This document shows, piece after piece, positions 25,591 to 36,701 of a DNA stretch of 64,000 nucleotides (positions are counted from its first letter, which is position 1; each line of letters begins with the position of its first letter). Under the pieces are notes generated by a model. That model had not been told where the DNA came from. It worked only from the letters and a program-made list of their open reading frames with translations, and did no database searches. The DNA lies in contig WBMV01001916.1 in NCBI GenBank assembly GCA_013396655.1, positions 1 through 64,000 of the forward strand, in the 5' to 3' direction. The stretch comes from Campylorhamphus procurvoides (taxonomy: Eukaryota > Chordata > Aves > Passeriformes > Dendrocolaptidae). Made by a program: the position numbers and the translations under genes.

Positions 25591-27650
25591 CTCATGCTCA
25601 TATCAAGCATACAAAGATGTTTGGAAGGGTTCGCTTTGCTGTTACACATGCAAGCAGTCAATTGTTACTTGGTGTTCATTTGAATATCAGCCTCTTGCAG
25701 AGGCAGAATTTCTGCACAGAAGAGATCGAGGTACGTAATAAGGTGACATGTAGTGTAGCAGAGGCAGAAAGCGACTGATATTAAAGGGAAACATGAAACC
25801 AGTGAAGATGGACAGGTTATAAAAGTTTAGGAAATCTTAAGGATGACAGATGGGTGCTTATACCAGAAAGTCTGGGAAATGTGCATCAAAGATGATGGGC
25901 TCTCCTCTCGTTTTGAAGATTTTTCTCAGCGGCAATGACATCAGACCCTCATGGAGGACAGTTTTGTTTTAACAACAAGGCACTGACAGATAAGGGCATG
26001 CACAAACACAGAATAACAAAGCTAGAAGTTTTGAAAGCAGGAATAAAACAGTAACTCCAAAGCTGATAAGAAAGCAGGGAATGGTACTCTGCAGGTGACT
26101 GTTTTTTTTCCGTGCATACACTTGCCAGGAAACTTACATCCACATCTACTCTTGCTTTTTTTAAAGTGGTTTCTTCCATTACAATGATCTTTTCCTTGTA
26201 TATATTTATTATTACTAGGTTTATTTCATCTTAAGGTCCTTTAGTGGAGGAGGATATTGCAACTAAATCATCAGACAATTACTTTCTTAAATAACTTCAC
26301 AATGTTTCAAGCCCCATGGCAAAAAATCATAAACAAGGCTCCCTCAAATGTTTTCTTACTTTAATTTAGGTTTCTTATTGGTAGTTTGCACTTCTCTTCT
26401 TCAGGATGTCATATTGTCAACTGTTCTGTCAAATAGTTTACAGGAAATCTAAAAACAAACAAAAAATATGCAAGATTATTACACATTTCCATGGCTCGAT
26501 TAGGATGTCAATATCATTGCCAAAATACTGTGAAAAAGCATACTAAAATGTATGCAAATTTCTGTTGTTCATGATATATAGATACAATCCAAACCCCAAA
26601 ACTTTGGATTCTTGTTCCTCTATTTTCTTCTTGGAATTTACTTTCCACCATTCGTATTCACATAGCTATTCCACTATTTCTGGATTTTAGCCTACAAATT
26701 AATTTGTGTTGCATATGTTTTTAAAAAGGAGTAAAAAGGCACCAAGGTAATAATAAGCATTTCCTACATACTCATTGCTCAGGTTTTCCAGCAGGGACTA
26801 AAGTGGGGACGATATTTGCTGTTCTTGTTTTCCCTTGTAGTACTATGTGTACTGAAACCCTAAAACCTCAGGGCACTTCACTCTCTTTGCCATGGCTCTG
26901 CAAGATTCAATGGATGGTTCTTGAAAAACTCAGTGTAGGATCAGGGATCAAATTATAAATCCCTTTGAGTAACAATCTGGAAGTGTCGGTGAAATGCCAT
27001 ATGTCTCTGTAGCACTCATGATAAAAATAAAACCACTGCTCAGAGGAGGAAAGGAAACTATTAGCTACCTCTTTAAAGCAGCTGATATCTCAATCTCAGA
27101 AAAGGTTAAGTAAGGATACAGGTTACAAAAAAAAAAAAAAGAAAACAAACAAAAAACCAACAAACTACAGTAAATGTCACAATGATATTTCCTGGAAGAG
27201 ACATGTAAATGTTATTTATTGTGCCAGATATACTTCTGAAGCAGATGTCTTCCACAATCTATTTTACTCAGCCACATCAAAGCAAAATAGTTGCAGTTTC
27301 AGCCTTCTAGGCAGTATTACCATTCACAGGTCTCTGTAAGGCCAGCTCATCCTAGCATGAGAAGAGCAATTCAGCTTTTTCCTCTGTGCTTCAGCCTTTT
27401 CTTGGCTATACAATGTGCCCAATCTATTCCAAAGGATGCCTGTTTGGGGATCTAAGAACCAGCCCTTATACGGGACATCCTGACCTAGACCTGACCTAGG
27501 CACAGAGCTCTTTAAAATGTTCGTCACCCTGGATTCTCCAGTCAGAGGCACTCATCCTTGCTCTACCTTTTCCTGTGGTATTTCCATCTCTGTTTTGCTT
27601 ATAGGCAAGCTTTGGAGTGTTTGGGGTTTGTGTTCAGGCCCCAGAGCCTT
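25591..27650. other. Non-coding stretch between LTRs
   Basis: No gene or element recognised. It includes a 14-base A run at 27127-27140 followed by AAAC-type low complexity. The interval from about 27324 to 27551 is open on the minus strand for 75 codons but does not resemble a known protein. Confidence 0.5.
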
Positions 27651-28363
27651 GGCATTGCACTGGGTTTGCATGGCAACATTTTGGTAGCTGGAAGGCTACA
27701 GGAGTGGATTCCATGAGAAGCTGCCAGAAGCTGTTCCTATGTCTGACACAGTCAATGCCAGCTGGCTCCAAAAGGGACCTGCTGTTGTCCAGGGCTGAGC
27801 CCATTAGCAGTGGTGTAGCACCTCTGGGATAACATAGTTAAGGGGGAAAAAATTATTGCGCAGAAACAAATTGCAGCTAGAGAGGAGAGGAGTTAGAATA
27901 CGTGAGAGGAACAGCCCTGCAGATGCCAAGGTCTGTGAAGAAGGTGTCAGGAGTAGAGATTTCCTTGCATCCCATCATGAAGACCATGGTGAGGCAGGCT
28001 GTGACCCTGCAGCCCATGGAGATCCACAATGGAACAGGCAGACGTCTGAAGGATCTGATCCTGTGGGAAGCCTACACAGGAGCAGGCTTCTGGCAGGACC
28101 TCTGAACCCCTGCAGAAAGGAGCCCATGCTGGAGCAGGTTTGCTGGCAGGACATGTGACACTACAGAGGACTTACACTGGAGCAGTTCATGAAGACCTGC
28201 AGCCCATAGGAGGGACCCCACACTGGAGTGTGGATTAAGGAATCCTCCCCTGGAGGAACAAGGAGCAGCAGCGACATTTGATAAACTGACAGTGACCCTC
28301 TTTCTCTGTCCCCCTGCACTACTGGTAGGGAGGAGGTAGAGAACTGGGAAAGCAATTAAACCT

Positions 28364-28386
28364 GGGAAAAAGGGAGGGGTGGGGGG
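28364..28386 (+). other. Potential G-quadruplex inside ERVL LTR
   Basis: Four G-runs (3, 3, 4 and 6 bases) with loops of 5, 1 and 1 bases lie just upstream of the LTR polyadenylation signal. The G-rich block is a standard part of this LTR family, so other copies should carry it too. Confidence 0.55.
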
Positions 28387-28441
28387 AATGCATTTTAAGA
28401 TTTGATTTTACTTCTCATTATCTTATTCTGATTTAATTTGT

Positions 28442-28447
28442 AATAAA
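28442..28447 (+). terminator. Polyadenylation signal of the ERVL LTR
   Basis: AATAAA in the position expected for the end of the R region in this LTR. It would terminate viral transcripts and could still act on host transcripts crossing it. Confidence 0.55.
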
Positions 28448-28637
28448 TCCAATTAAATTCCCCAAGTTGAGTCTCTTCTGCCCATGACAGTAATTGGTGA
28501 GTGATCTCTCCCTGCCCTTATATTGACTCACAAGCCTTTCATTATATTTTAACTCCCCTGTCCAGCTGAGCATGGGTGTGATAGAGTGGCTTAGGTGGAC
28601 ACCTGGCATCCAGCCAGGGTCCACACATCACAGGCTT

Positions 28638-31600
28638 CAAGTGTAGAAATTTGTCAAAACAACATGAAACTTCAAATAAGTGCAATTTGTTTTTCTGACA
28701 AAGATGTGACCGAAAACTACCAGATTAATTTCTTTGCAAGTGATTCCTTTTAACCCCTAGCATTTATCCAATTATATATTTAGACTGTGTAGATCTCAGG
28801 GTGAGATTTACACAATTTGACCATTTTTACAGGGACCTTAGGCTGCTAGACTTGAGTAGCAGAGCAGGCTGAAAATTTTTCATTTAAAAAAACCCTCTTT
28901 CTTCAGGGAAATTTTCTGAGGGAAAGTTTTGAAAGGTACACAGATCTACAACTTTCCTTCAGTAAAGCCTAGACAAAAAAATCTGAGCCAAGCTGGTATA
29001 AAACAAAAAAATCTTTGAGTTTTTTCAAATAGAATCAGCACTTTGGTTTTGGATGAGTTCAATATTAATTTACATTTGTTTGAACATGCTACCTCAGTGA
29101 CAGATGATGTTAGCCATCTTAGGGTCCTGTTTCTCCTCTGCTGCTCAGAAATCTTGCACAACATCTTCTGTTCCCCTTCCCTCCTGAGCAAATACAAGAT
29201 AAAAGGGAGATGCCACAGTTACAGGGCACCTCATGGGAGCCAAGGTCTAACCACTGAGACCAAACTTTAGAGCTGAGGGAGCTTGATCAGCTGAATACCA
29301 AACTCTTGATATTTTGCGTTTACATTTCAAGTTCAGTCAAGAGTTAAAAAGATAAAAATAAACCACTAAAACTAATCTCTCACCAGGAGCACGAGTTAAT
29401 TCACAAATAGTTCTGTTTAATAGTAGTGATGAAGCTACAAGATCTCACTGGGCATAACATGTTACTTCTACGTATACCATTAATACATTAGTACACTACA
29501 GCCTCTCGACTTGTAGCTTTCTTGTCTGAAACCCAGTTGCTAAGTACATCTACAACCCATTAAGCTTTGAAATTAAAATCAGACAGCACCACCAATAATA
29601 AGGAGTTCATTTGTCCGGAGCTAAGAAGCTTCAAGATTTGTTGTGTTCTCAATAGCCTGAGTTGAACTGTGCAGCGCTCAATAATCTTTTAATCTAAATA
29701 AAGGTCCTCATGGCCAGTGTCAGCACACAGGCAGGCGCTCTTACAGCACCAGAGAGCACCACTGCACAGGGAACCTGCGGGTGTTTCTTTAGCACAACAA
29801 CAGAACTATTTTGATCTACAAGGTTGAGAAACAGCGGAGAGGCTGTTATGCCAGGTCTGTTGTCCTCCCTGAGCATGGCCTCTATTGCATACTCTCAAAG
29901 ACTAGATAGTTGTTGCCTCTCCCCTCCCCTTTTTAATACAATATCAACTTACACACAGTACAAGAAAGTCCCAATACAGCCATGCATACAACTATGTCTT
30001 GTTAACTGAATACAGCACTGGGTACAAAGTCTCCTTCAATCTGATTAGACTGTTTTTCAATCTTTGCCCTGAGAATGCCTCCTCTCTGTTTTGCTATTAT
30101 TCTCTTCAGCTTGAGCCTGTTACTTTACACTACAATTTCCAAAACATAAAATATATACCCTGAATTTAGCTCTAGGCAAAGATTAATGGCTCCAGAGACT
30201 CAACTTCTCTGTTTAGAGTCTGAATACACAACTACATAACACCCACAAATAAGGATTCTTACATGTGTATTGGTGCTACCGTTGTAGGGGGCAAAAGGAG
30301 AGGAGAAGGGAACAGAAGTTGTTTCTAGAGGCAGTTCAGTCCTTTAGCACAGGGTGCCAGACTTTAGATTTAAGGGTTTTTGCAACATAGGCTCTGCTGC
30401 AGCCTTAGCTAGGCTCAAGTCATCCAGTCACTTTACAGACACCACTGAGCTGCCATCACAAGGCAATACAGATGATGCTTAAGAGTGCAGGTATGCATTG
30501 TAGCACATTCATTGATTTAAAATTATGTTAGAAACAGTTAATTTCAGTTCAGTCAGAAGGACAGTGATTGCAGCACAACATTGGCCATGCTGCAATATCA
30601 AAATAATTCCCCTTACCCCCCCAAAAAAACCCCAGCTAATTCCCTCTAGTTCTCTCTTTCATTTTATTAATCAACAATTTCCATTTCCTTAGTGCTAATA
30701 AGCCTTATTTAGTTTCATGATCCTGCACATAACATGCATGTTTACGAGCTGAATATGTGATTTTTAGATGAGTGAGAAGTGGCAACAGAATTGTTCTGAA
30801 CACCTTTTCTCTCAGCCTCCAAGTTAGCTGCATGTTTCACATCAAGATCTATGCTAGCACAAGGAAGGATGTGTCTCTGGATGTCTCAAAGCTTATTCTT
30901 CACAATCACTTATCTGACCTGTGTAGCGGAGGACTTAGGGATGCCTTTGCACTGTCATTCAGGTGGTTTGTCACCACAAGAAAGGGAATTAAGAAGAGGT
31001 CTTCTAATACCTGGGAGTTCTAGAATTTGCATCCTCATGCTGTGCATAGCCTGTGAAAAGTGAATACAGTTAAGTATTTAAATCAGTGTTCTGCAATGAG
31101 CATTGTACTTTTCCCTAACACAAAAGAAAATTTTGCAAATATCCTTCAAGAAACACTTGCTTTCCAGGAACACAGTGGTATTTATCATCAATTAAGAGAG
31201 AGAATAATATCAAGAACGGTGTACTTTTGAGTGTGTAACTACAACAGAGGGCTCCAGAGATAGCTTTGGGAGAGACAAATTATGGCCTTGCCTTTGGATC
31301 CCACTTGCAAGATGAAAGTGTTTGGTTGATCTTATAAAGCAGACAGGGAAACTCTATAGATGTCCTGCTAACTCGTTTCACAAAACTCAGATTTGAATAA
31401 ATTTGCTCAGGCTGAACAAATTATCCTCAGTATATTGCAGGTTAAGGTCAAGATCTGCAGTACTGCAAAATGAAGTTGAGTAGATATGGATCTACAACCC
31501 TGTTCAACTCCATCTTTCATGAGAAGCTCCATTGAAGAAAGATTAAGCTCCAGTGAAGAAGGATTTTCTATTGCACAGGATCTCTTCTGTCATTAATAAA

Positions 31601-33237
31601 ACAGGCTGAAAGAGTATCAGAACCATCCAATTCATTCCAACTTTCAGAAACTAGATCAAGTGAAAGCAATGCATGCTTTTTTCAAATCACTGCAGACACT
31701 GTTCAGATGCTGATGCTCCTCACTGCACTATTTCTGAATTGGACTGGCCATGAATACTGCAAGGGGAGCCACAGATAAGCAATCATCCTCAGGAGTTTTC
31801 AGGAAGAACCATGACTAGGACACGGAGGCAATGTAGTATGATCTGATTCCCAGGAAGAAGTAAGAGAGAAATGTCACTGTCTGTCGCAAGTTGATACTAT
31901 TCTTAAAACATGAGGGACTCCTACTGCTCCAAGAATGTGAGCACAAAAGAAAAATAGGTAACAGCAATTCCCTTACAAAAGTAAGAGCTTTTACAACCCA
32001 CTGTTGGGGTTGTACTGAAGCCATTTCAGAACTTCACTGCCTTAATTAGTCAATAAAGGATCATTAAGAATCATGATAAATAGCTTCAGCTCAGTTACAT
32101 CAATTACAGCAACAAAATATGGGTAACAGATACTTAAATGAAGAAAAAAAGTGTTCTGTTTACCTAGCAAGACTCAGGCTATGCTCTGCAAGAAATGTTC
32201 TACCCAAGGTTTGCAAAATTCCCTACAGCTGAACACCGATCAGATCTCCTGAAGAAGCATTTGGGAGTGGGGGGACCAACTCAGCCTTCCACTTGAATTG
32301 CATCTGGTTCTACAATGTGGATGTTTCTGAATGCCAGAGGCAGCACTGAGAAGTCTAATATTTATAGGAGAAAATACTAATCTTTATATTATTTCTATCC
32401 AGTCATCAATCTTGGTATCCTGGTCTGCAAAAGATAATAACTGCTCTGAATGAGGCAGTAAGACACCTTTAAGAATATGTCCTTCATTTTTCCTTGCCAC
32501 TGTTTTCAAAGCTAGCTCAGACCTTATTCCTCTTGACACTGATGATGACAATTAATGCAACAGTTTCTCTAGCAGCTTAGAGCAATCTTGTTAATGAGTC
32601 TGACAGTGCCAAGGCTTGACAGTGCCTGACCACCACAACAAAGTACCAAGAACCACGAAGTAATACACAGTTTTACTTGACGGGGTTTAATAAAAATTGG
32701 ACACCAGAATTTGTGGATAACATTTTACATAAACCCATTTCTTATGCCAGCTTTGAGTAAATAATCACTCAGAAGCAGGCACCAAGAATTAAACAGCAAG
32801 AGGTTTTAACCACAGAGTAAAATATTACAAGGATTCTTGTAAATTCTTAATGAGGGGTTGAGAACTACAGTGCACAGCCTGTCAACACAGACCCAAAAAC
32901 CTGTTGGAAAGAGCTGACAGTAGGCATTGCTTTTTACTTGAAATATTCATTAGAAATACTGAACCTCCAAGTCAAGGGTTTACTAAGAATCAAATGCTTT
33001 TCATGGGAAGCAGATACTTGATGTGATATTTGATGTGCTTTTACTGATGAACCAATACCAGATTTATTTTCTAGTAAAGAATTCTAGTCATGTATTAAAG
33101 AGGCACACATCATAAGTTCACTATGTTGAAAGCAGCTGTAACATGCTAAATAATACCTTTATCAGCATTCAATCTAAGGTGACAAGAATTTTGGTTTAGT
33201 CAGTTTACAAGGAAATTTCAAAAGAATAAAAACAAAA
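28638..33237. other. AT-rich non-coding stretch, no gene seen
   Basis: No recognised gene or complete element. A 10-base imperfect inverted repeat (GAAGCTACAAG at 29431 and CTTGTAGCTT at 29510) is present. Around 29612-29720 there is an LTR-like run, starting TGTCCGGAGC and containing TAAATAAAGG, but no end or duplication could be found for it. Everything else appears to be unique sequence. Confidence 0.5.
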
Positions 33238-33243
33238 CACACA
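33238..33243. repeat. Left target-site duplication of LTR copy 2
   Basis: CACACA directly precedes the LTR and matches 33540-33545. The right copy lies in a CA repeat, so this duplication alone is weaker evidence than the one at copy 1. Confidence 0.65.
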
Positions 33244-33539
33244 TGTAGGAAACCAACAGGCTGTGGATTTCTTCACAGAGTAGGAGTGACCTTGGCCAGT
33301 CTGCTCTGTGCTTGTGAAGATAAGCACCTGCAGGCTGTGAGAACTCAGAAGACAAGTACAGAGACAGCAGCTTGTAGCTAGTAGCCAATGAGTGATTGTT
33401 TATGTGTGTGAGCACCAGTGATGTTAATGCACGTACACTTAGAGAATACTATAATTGTAGAAACTCCATTAATAAAGTGAGCTTTGTAGTTAATCCATAT
33501 TGGATCGTCTGCTCGGCTCCTAAGCCCGCCTCCTATACA
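33244..33539 (+). mobile_element. Solo LTR, ERVK-like, copy 2
   Basis: This 296-bp element is the same family as 7067-7367 but reads on the plus strand. It begins TGTAGG and ends CCTATACA, carries AATAAA at 33471-33476, and is flanked by CACACA on both sides. An 80-base block near its 3' end is identical to copy 1, and most of the last 210 bases match with few changes. The first 90 bases (5' part of U3) are much more different and contain indels. No internal viral sequence remains. Confidence 0.85.
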
Positions 33540-33551
33540 CACACACACACC
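33540..33551. repeat. Short CA microsatellite with LTR target duplication
   Basis: About six CA units lie immediately after LTR copy 2. The first six bases are also the right target-site duplication. The LTR may have inserted into a pre-existing CA repeat, or the repeat may have grown after insertion. Confidence 0.65.
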
Positions 33552-34740
33552 CTATAGTGCAAGACATGATAATGGCAATTTACTAGGCAGACTACTTTGA
33601 ACACTATAGTTGTTTCCAATGGAAACTGGCTGGTGAAGTTCATGCCATTTTACCTAGCTTCTGACCACCTTTATTCAATAAATATATTTAAGATTTCCCT
33701 GGGAAGGGAAGGAAAATCTGCTTGAAGGTCTGCACAGGCACTGAAGTTATATACATCTTTATTACAGGCAGAGTTGATACAAACTTATTTCAAGATTATC
33801 TGAGCCTTTCTTTTGCCTTTAATCACCAGAATCCAACTACTTGGCTTGAAACAATTTTTCCCCTTGAGCTGAATTATCTTGGAAACTTTCAGTCACAATG
33901 TTTCATCCATTTCTGAAAACATCACTAGTGGAACAGCTGTTTGGTTCCAAGATGAGATTTGAATGCAAATTGCTGCTTTCCTGTATCACTGAAAAGAGGC
34001 TGCAAGACACACAAAGTTATTTTTCTATTGCACTGAGCACTGATAATGCCTCATTAGGAATATTTCATTTGGGGGAAGACATTTCAAGAGTAATAAAATT
34101 CAGTTAAAGAACATGCAGGTGAGAGAAATGAAAATGATAGTAAGCTAAACCACATCACCTACAAAAAGCAGATTAGAGAGATAAACATCATGCAGCCTTA
34201 AAACACTGAGGGAAGATGAAAGTCTTCAAATATGTTAAAGGCTGTTACCAAAAGATAAACCAAACCTGGTAAAGAACACCTAAACCGCTGTGATCTAAAT
34301 GTCATCTTAAGCCTGTTTGCTTTGTCCTATCCACTACTGCAAGATGAATATTTGAGATAAAACACGTGCATTTTTCTCCCCTTTTTTTTTTTATAAACAC
34401 TGCAATAGCATGCTTAAGCTGCTTGCTTGAAGGACTTGTCACCCAGCATTTTAGGAACAAGTTAGAAAAAGAAATCTAAGACCCATACAGGTATAGATGA
34501 GTCCACCACATTATGCAAGACAACTATTTTGTTTTCTTTCAACTCTATCATTATTTATCTGTCTATAGAACTAGATTCTAGCTATGTCACTACATAGCCA
34601 GTGTTCTTGCAGGTCAGATCCTAAGGCTTTATTTATTTTTAGGTGGGAATCACAAAAATATTAATCTCATCTGATAAAGCACCATTTCAGTGAGAGACTC
34701 TGTATAACAGAGTTTCATTGCCCAGGACTGTTTTTAAACC
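33546..34740. other. Non-coding stretch, no gene seen
   Basis: Unique AT-rich sequence between LTR copy 2 and the CR1 at 34741. The only notable feature is a T run near 34383-34392. Reading frames are short and unrecognised. Confidence 0.5.
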
Positions 34741-35200
34741 ATAGAATCATAGAATTGTTTGGTTTGGAAGGCACACTTTAAGGTCTTCCTTTTATCTTTT
34801 ATTTTCTGCTGGCCATGCTTCTTCAGATGCAACCCACGATATTGCTGGCTTTGTGGGCTGCAAGTTCACATTGCTGGCTCACGTCCAGCTTTTCATCCAC
34901 CAGTATGCCCAAAGCCTTTCTTGGCAGGGCTGCTCTCAAGCCCTTCAAGTGCCAGCCTGCATTGATATCGAGAGTTATCCCAACATCAACCTTGCACTTG
35001 GCCTTGTTGAACCTCATGAAGTTCCGATGGTGCCACTTCTCAATTTCTCGACTTTGTCCAGGTCCCTCGGGATGGCATCCCATCCCTCAGATGTGTCAAC
35101 TGCATTACTCAGCTTGGTGTCATCTGCAAATCTGCAAATGGGGCACTCGATCCCATCGTCTATGTCATTGATGAAGATATTAAACAGTATTGCTCCCAAG
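34741..35200 (-). mobile_element. CR1 LINE fragment with internal deletion
   Basis: The plus strand opens ATAGAATCATAGAATTGTTT, the reverse complement of the CR1 3' end. After about 60 bases it jumps into the reverse-transcriptase region. On the minus strand, 35199-34823 reads [13 protein letters not shown], then [13 protein letters not shown] (with the catalytic FADD motif), [15 protein letters not shown], and the ALGILVDEKLDVSQQCELAA block. The stretch normally between the thumb region and the 3' tail is missing, so this copy has lost several hundred bases internally. The 5' truncation point is at about 35200. Frameshifts separate the blocks. Confidence 0.9.
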
Positions 35201-35280
35201 ACATATATATATACTCTTTGTTTGCCTGCTGCAACAACATTCCTTTTCTATCCTCCTAACTCATCCCTGTATTAGGTAGC

Positions 35281-36604
35281 TGTTGTGCATAGGCTAGTGC
35301 AATACCATAAGGGGGAACAATGTTACGAGCAGTGCAATTAAGTCTACATTGCGAAAGACACACATTTACAGATGCATTAGGATTGTGCAGCCATGCTTTA
35401 TGCTGGAAATAATCATGACAGGTGATGCCTTAGGGTTTTTATGAATGCATAGATTTTTATACTTCTAGGTAGTTTCTCACACATAGACTAGCTAGCAACC
35501 TGTAACCCTGTGCTAGCTGTCTTAAGGGTCAGATAACAGCTGGAACACCATGCCTGGGAAACATACTAAAGCTAAGGCAATTAGATACCATGTTAGTCAA
35601 AACAAAAAAGCAAAGCCCAAGCAACCTCAGAGAAGCTCCAATAAGGTAAAGTAAGGATGAAGTAAGGGGTCTTAACACCTCCAACTCAGTTCTTGGAGAG
35701 GTGTGCCGTGAGGCGGAACCAAGGGAAGTTCTGGGTATGGACATATCTTAGATGGGATACAACCTTTAGATATGATAATTAAGTAGTATTATAAAATTAG
35801 TATGCTACCACATAGAGAGGCTTTTCTGCTTTCTCCAGCTCCTACACTTTGTTGACAGCACTCTCTGCTGCTCTCTGCTGCACACTCTCTTCTGCACACT
35901 CACTCTCTGCCCCAAAAGGGAGAGGAAAGAGCTCAGAGGAGCTCTGCTTGCGAAGGGGAGTTTCCCTGTCTTGCTCTCCTGAGGTGGTGGGAGATGTTTC
36001 CCCTTCCTCGTTCTCCCGGACCGGACTTCAAGAACCTCAAGTCCTGCTTGAAGGAAGACGAAACCAGTAATNAAGGAAGACGAAACCAGTAATGGGAACT
36101 GGGTTCCAGCATGAGTTGCTGGGGAAGCTGAGCTGCAGAGAAGCAGCTGTAAAAGGGAGTTTCCCCCTTGTTTATAGGGAGTTGGGAAGTAAACTGACTT
36201 GGGCCCAGATATTGCAAGGGTATGTTCCCAGCCTGTGGGTGAAAGAGTTTTTCACCTGGGAGGGACAGGTTGTTGTCCCTTGTTTGCTTCGGTAAGACAT
36301 AGCAGAGTGGCTCAGGGGTTGGCTGGATACAGCCGGGAATGAAATTAAGGGGACGCCTTTCGGATTAATTTACTCTGCACGTTTTGAAGCGGTGGTGCTT
36401 GGAAAAGAGCTCACATGGCATTCCTGAGGCCATGAGTTCATCCTAGCACCGGTCTTTTCTATCTGTTACTTATCAACACGTGTTGTACTCTTTTATACTC
36501 CTTTATATTCTGTACCCCAAAACCCTATAAGTAAAAGAACTCTTCTCTACTTTACCCACATAAAGTTTTCTTGGAAAGTTTTTTCCCCCTTCCTTAAGGC
36601 AACA
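35281..36604 (+). mobile_element. Probable long LTR or LTR-derived block, contains assembly N
   Basis: A block with LTR-like layout: it may start TGTTGTGCATAGG (35281) and end GGCAACA (36604), which gives matching TGTTG and CAACA inverted ends. It has a TATA-like TTATAAAATT near 35789, a CT-rich and CTCTGCTGC-rich segment after it, a downstream block (GCAGAGTGGCTC ... CAGCCGGGAATG near 36303-36340) resembling the end region of the ERVL LTR at 27656-28632, and a CACATAAAG signal near 36557. No clear target-site duplication was found (GTAGC against CAGGC), and an alternative start at 35321 with end at 36629 is possible. An N at 36072 sits inside it. Confidence 0.5.
36050..36093. other. Assembly scar: N flanked by 21-base direct repeat
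   Basis: The 21-base sequence starting AAGGAAGACGAAACC occurs immediately before and immediately after a single N at 36072. This is the pattern left when two overlapping contig ends are joined with an N instead of being merged. The true sequence probably has one copy here. Confidence 0.8.
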
Positions 36605-36633
36605 CAGGCTTGGCCATGCAACCTTAACAATAT

Positions 36634-36701
36634 TAATTAACAGGGCTGTATGTTTGAGCTACTTAACAGTAATTAACTAGCTATATGTTTCAGCTACTCT
36701 T
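36634..36701. repeat. Imperfect tandem repeat, about 35-bp unit, two copies
   Basis: The first unit (36634-36669) begins TAATTAACAG and includes TATGTTTGAGCTACT. The second (36670-36701) begins TAATTAACTAG and includes TATGTTTCAGCTACT. The units differ by a few substitutions and a short gap. Confidence 0.65.

Larger units (their letters stand above)
27656..28632 (+). mobile_element. Long solo LTR, ERVL-type, 977 bp
   Basis: A full-length copy of a long avian ERVL-type LTR that I recognise by its ordered blocks: GAGAAGCTGCCAGAAGCT near 27715, CTCTGGGATAACATAGTTAA near 27822, repeated GGAGCAGG(TTT) and GACCTG(CAG) modules from 27960 to 28200, GGGAGGGGTGGGGGG near 28372, AATAAA at 28442-28447, GTAATTGGTGAGTGATCTCT near 28491 and CATCCAGCCAGGGTC near 28607. 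The ends are TG (27656) and CA (28632). Flanking pentamers GGCAT (27651-27655) and GGCTT (28633-28637) match at four of five bases, as expected for the 5-bp duplication of ERVL elements. No viral coding region flanks it. Confidence 0.88.

Noticed and set aside
29612..29720. LTR starting TGTCCGGAGC with TAAATAAAGG
   Set aside because: No 3' end, no target duplication and no recognised family blocks could be found downstream.
34815..35275. Plus-strand frames of 118 and 140 codons
   Set aside because: They are shadows of the minus-strand CR1 reverse transcriptase, whose blocks and FADD motif read correctly on the other strand.
36050..36093. Genuine 21-bp tandem duplication
   Set aside because: The two copies are exact and separated only by an N, which is better explained by a contig join.
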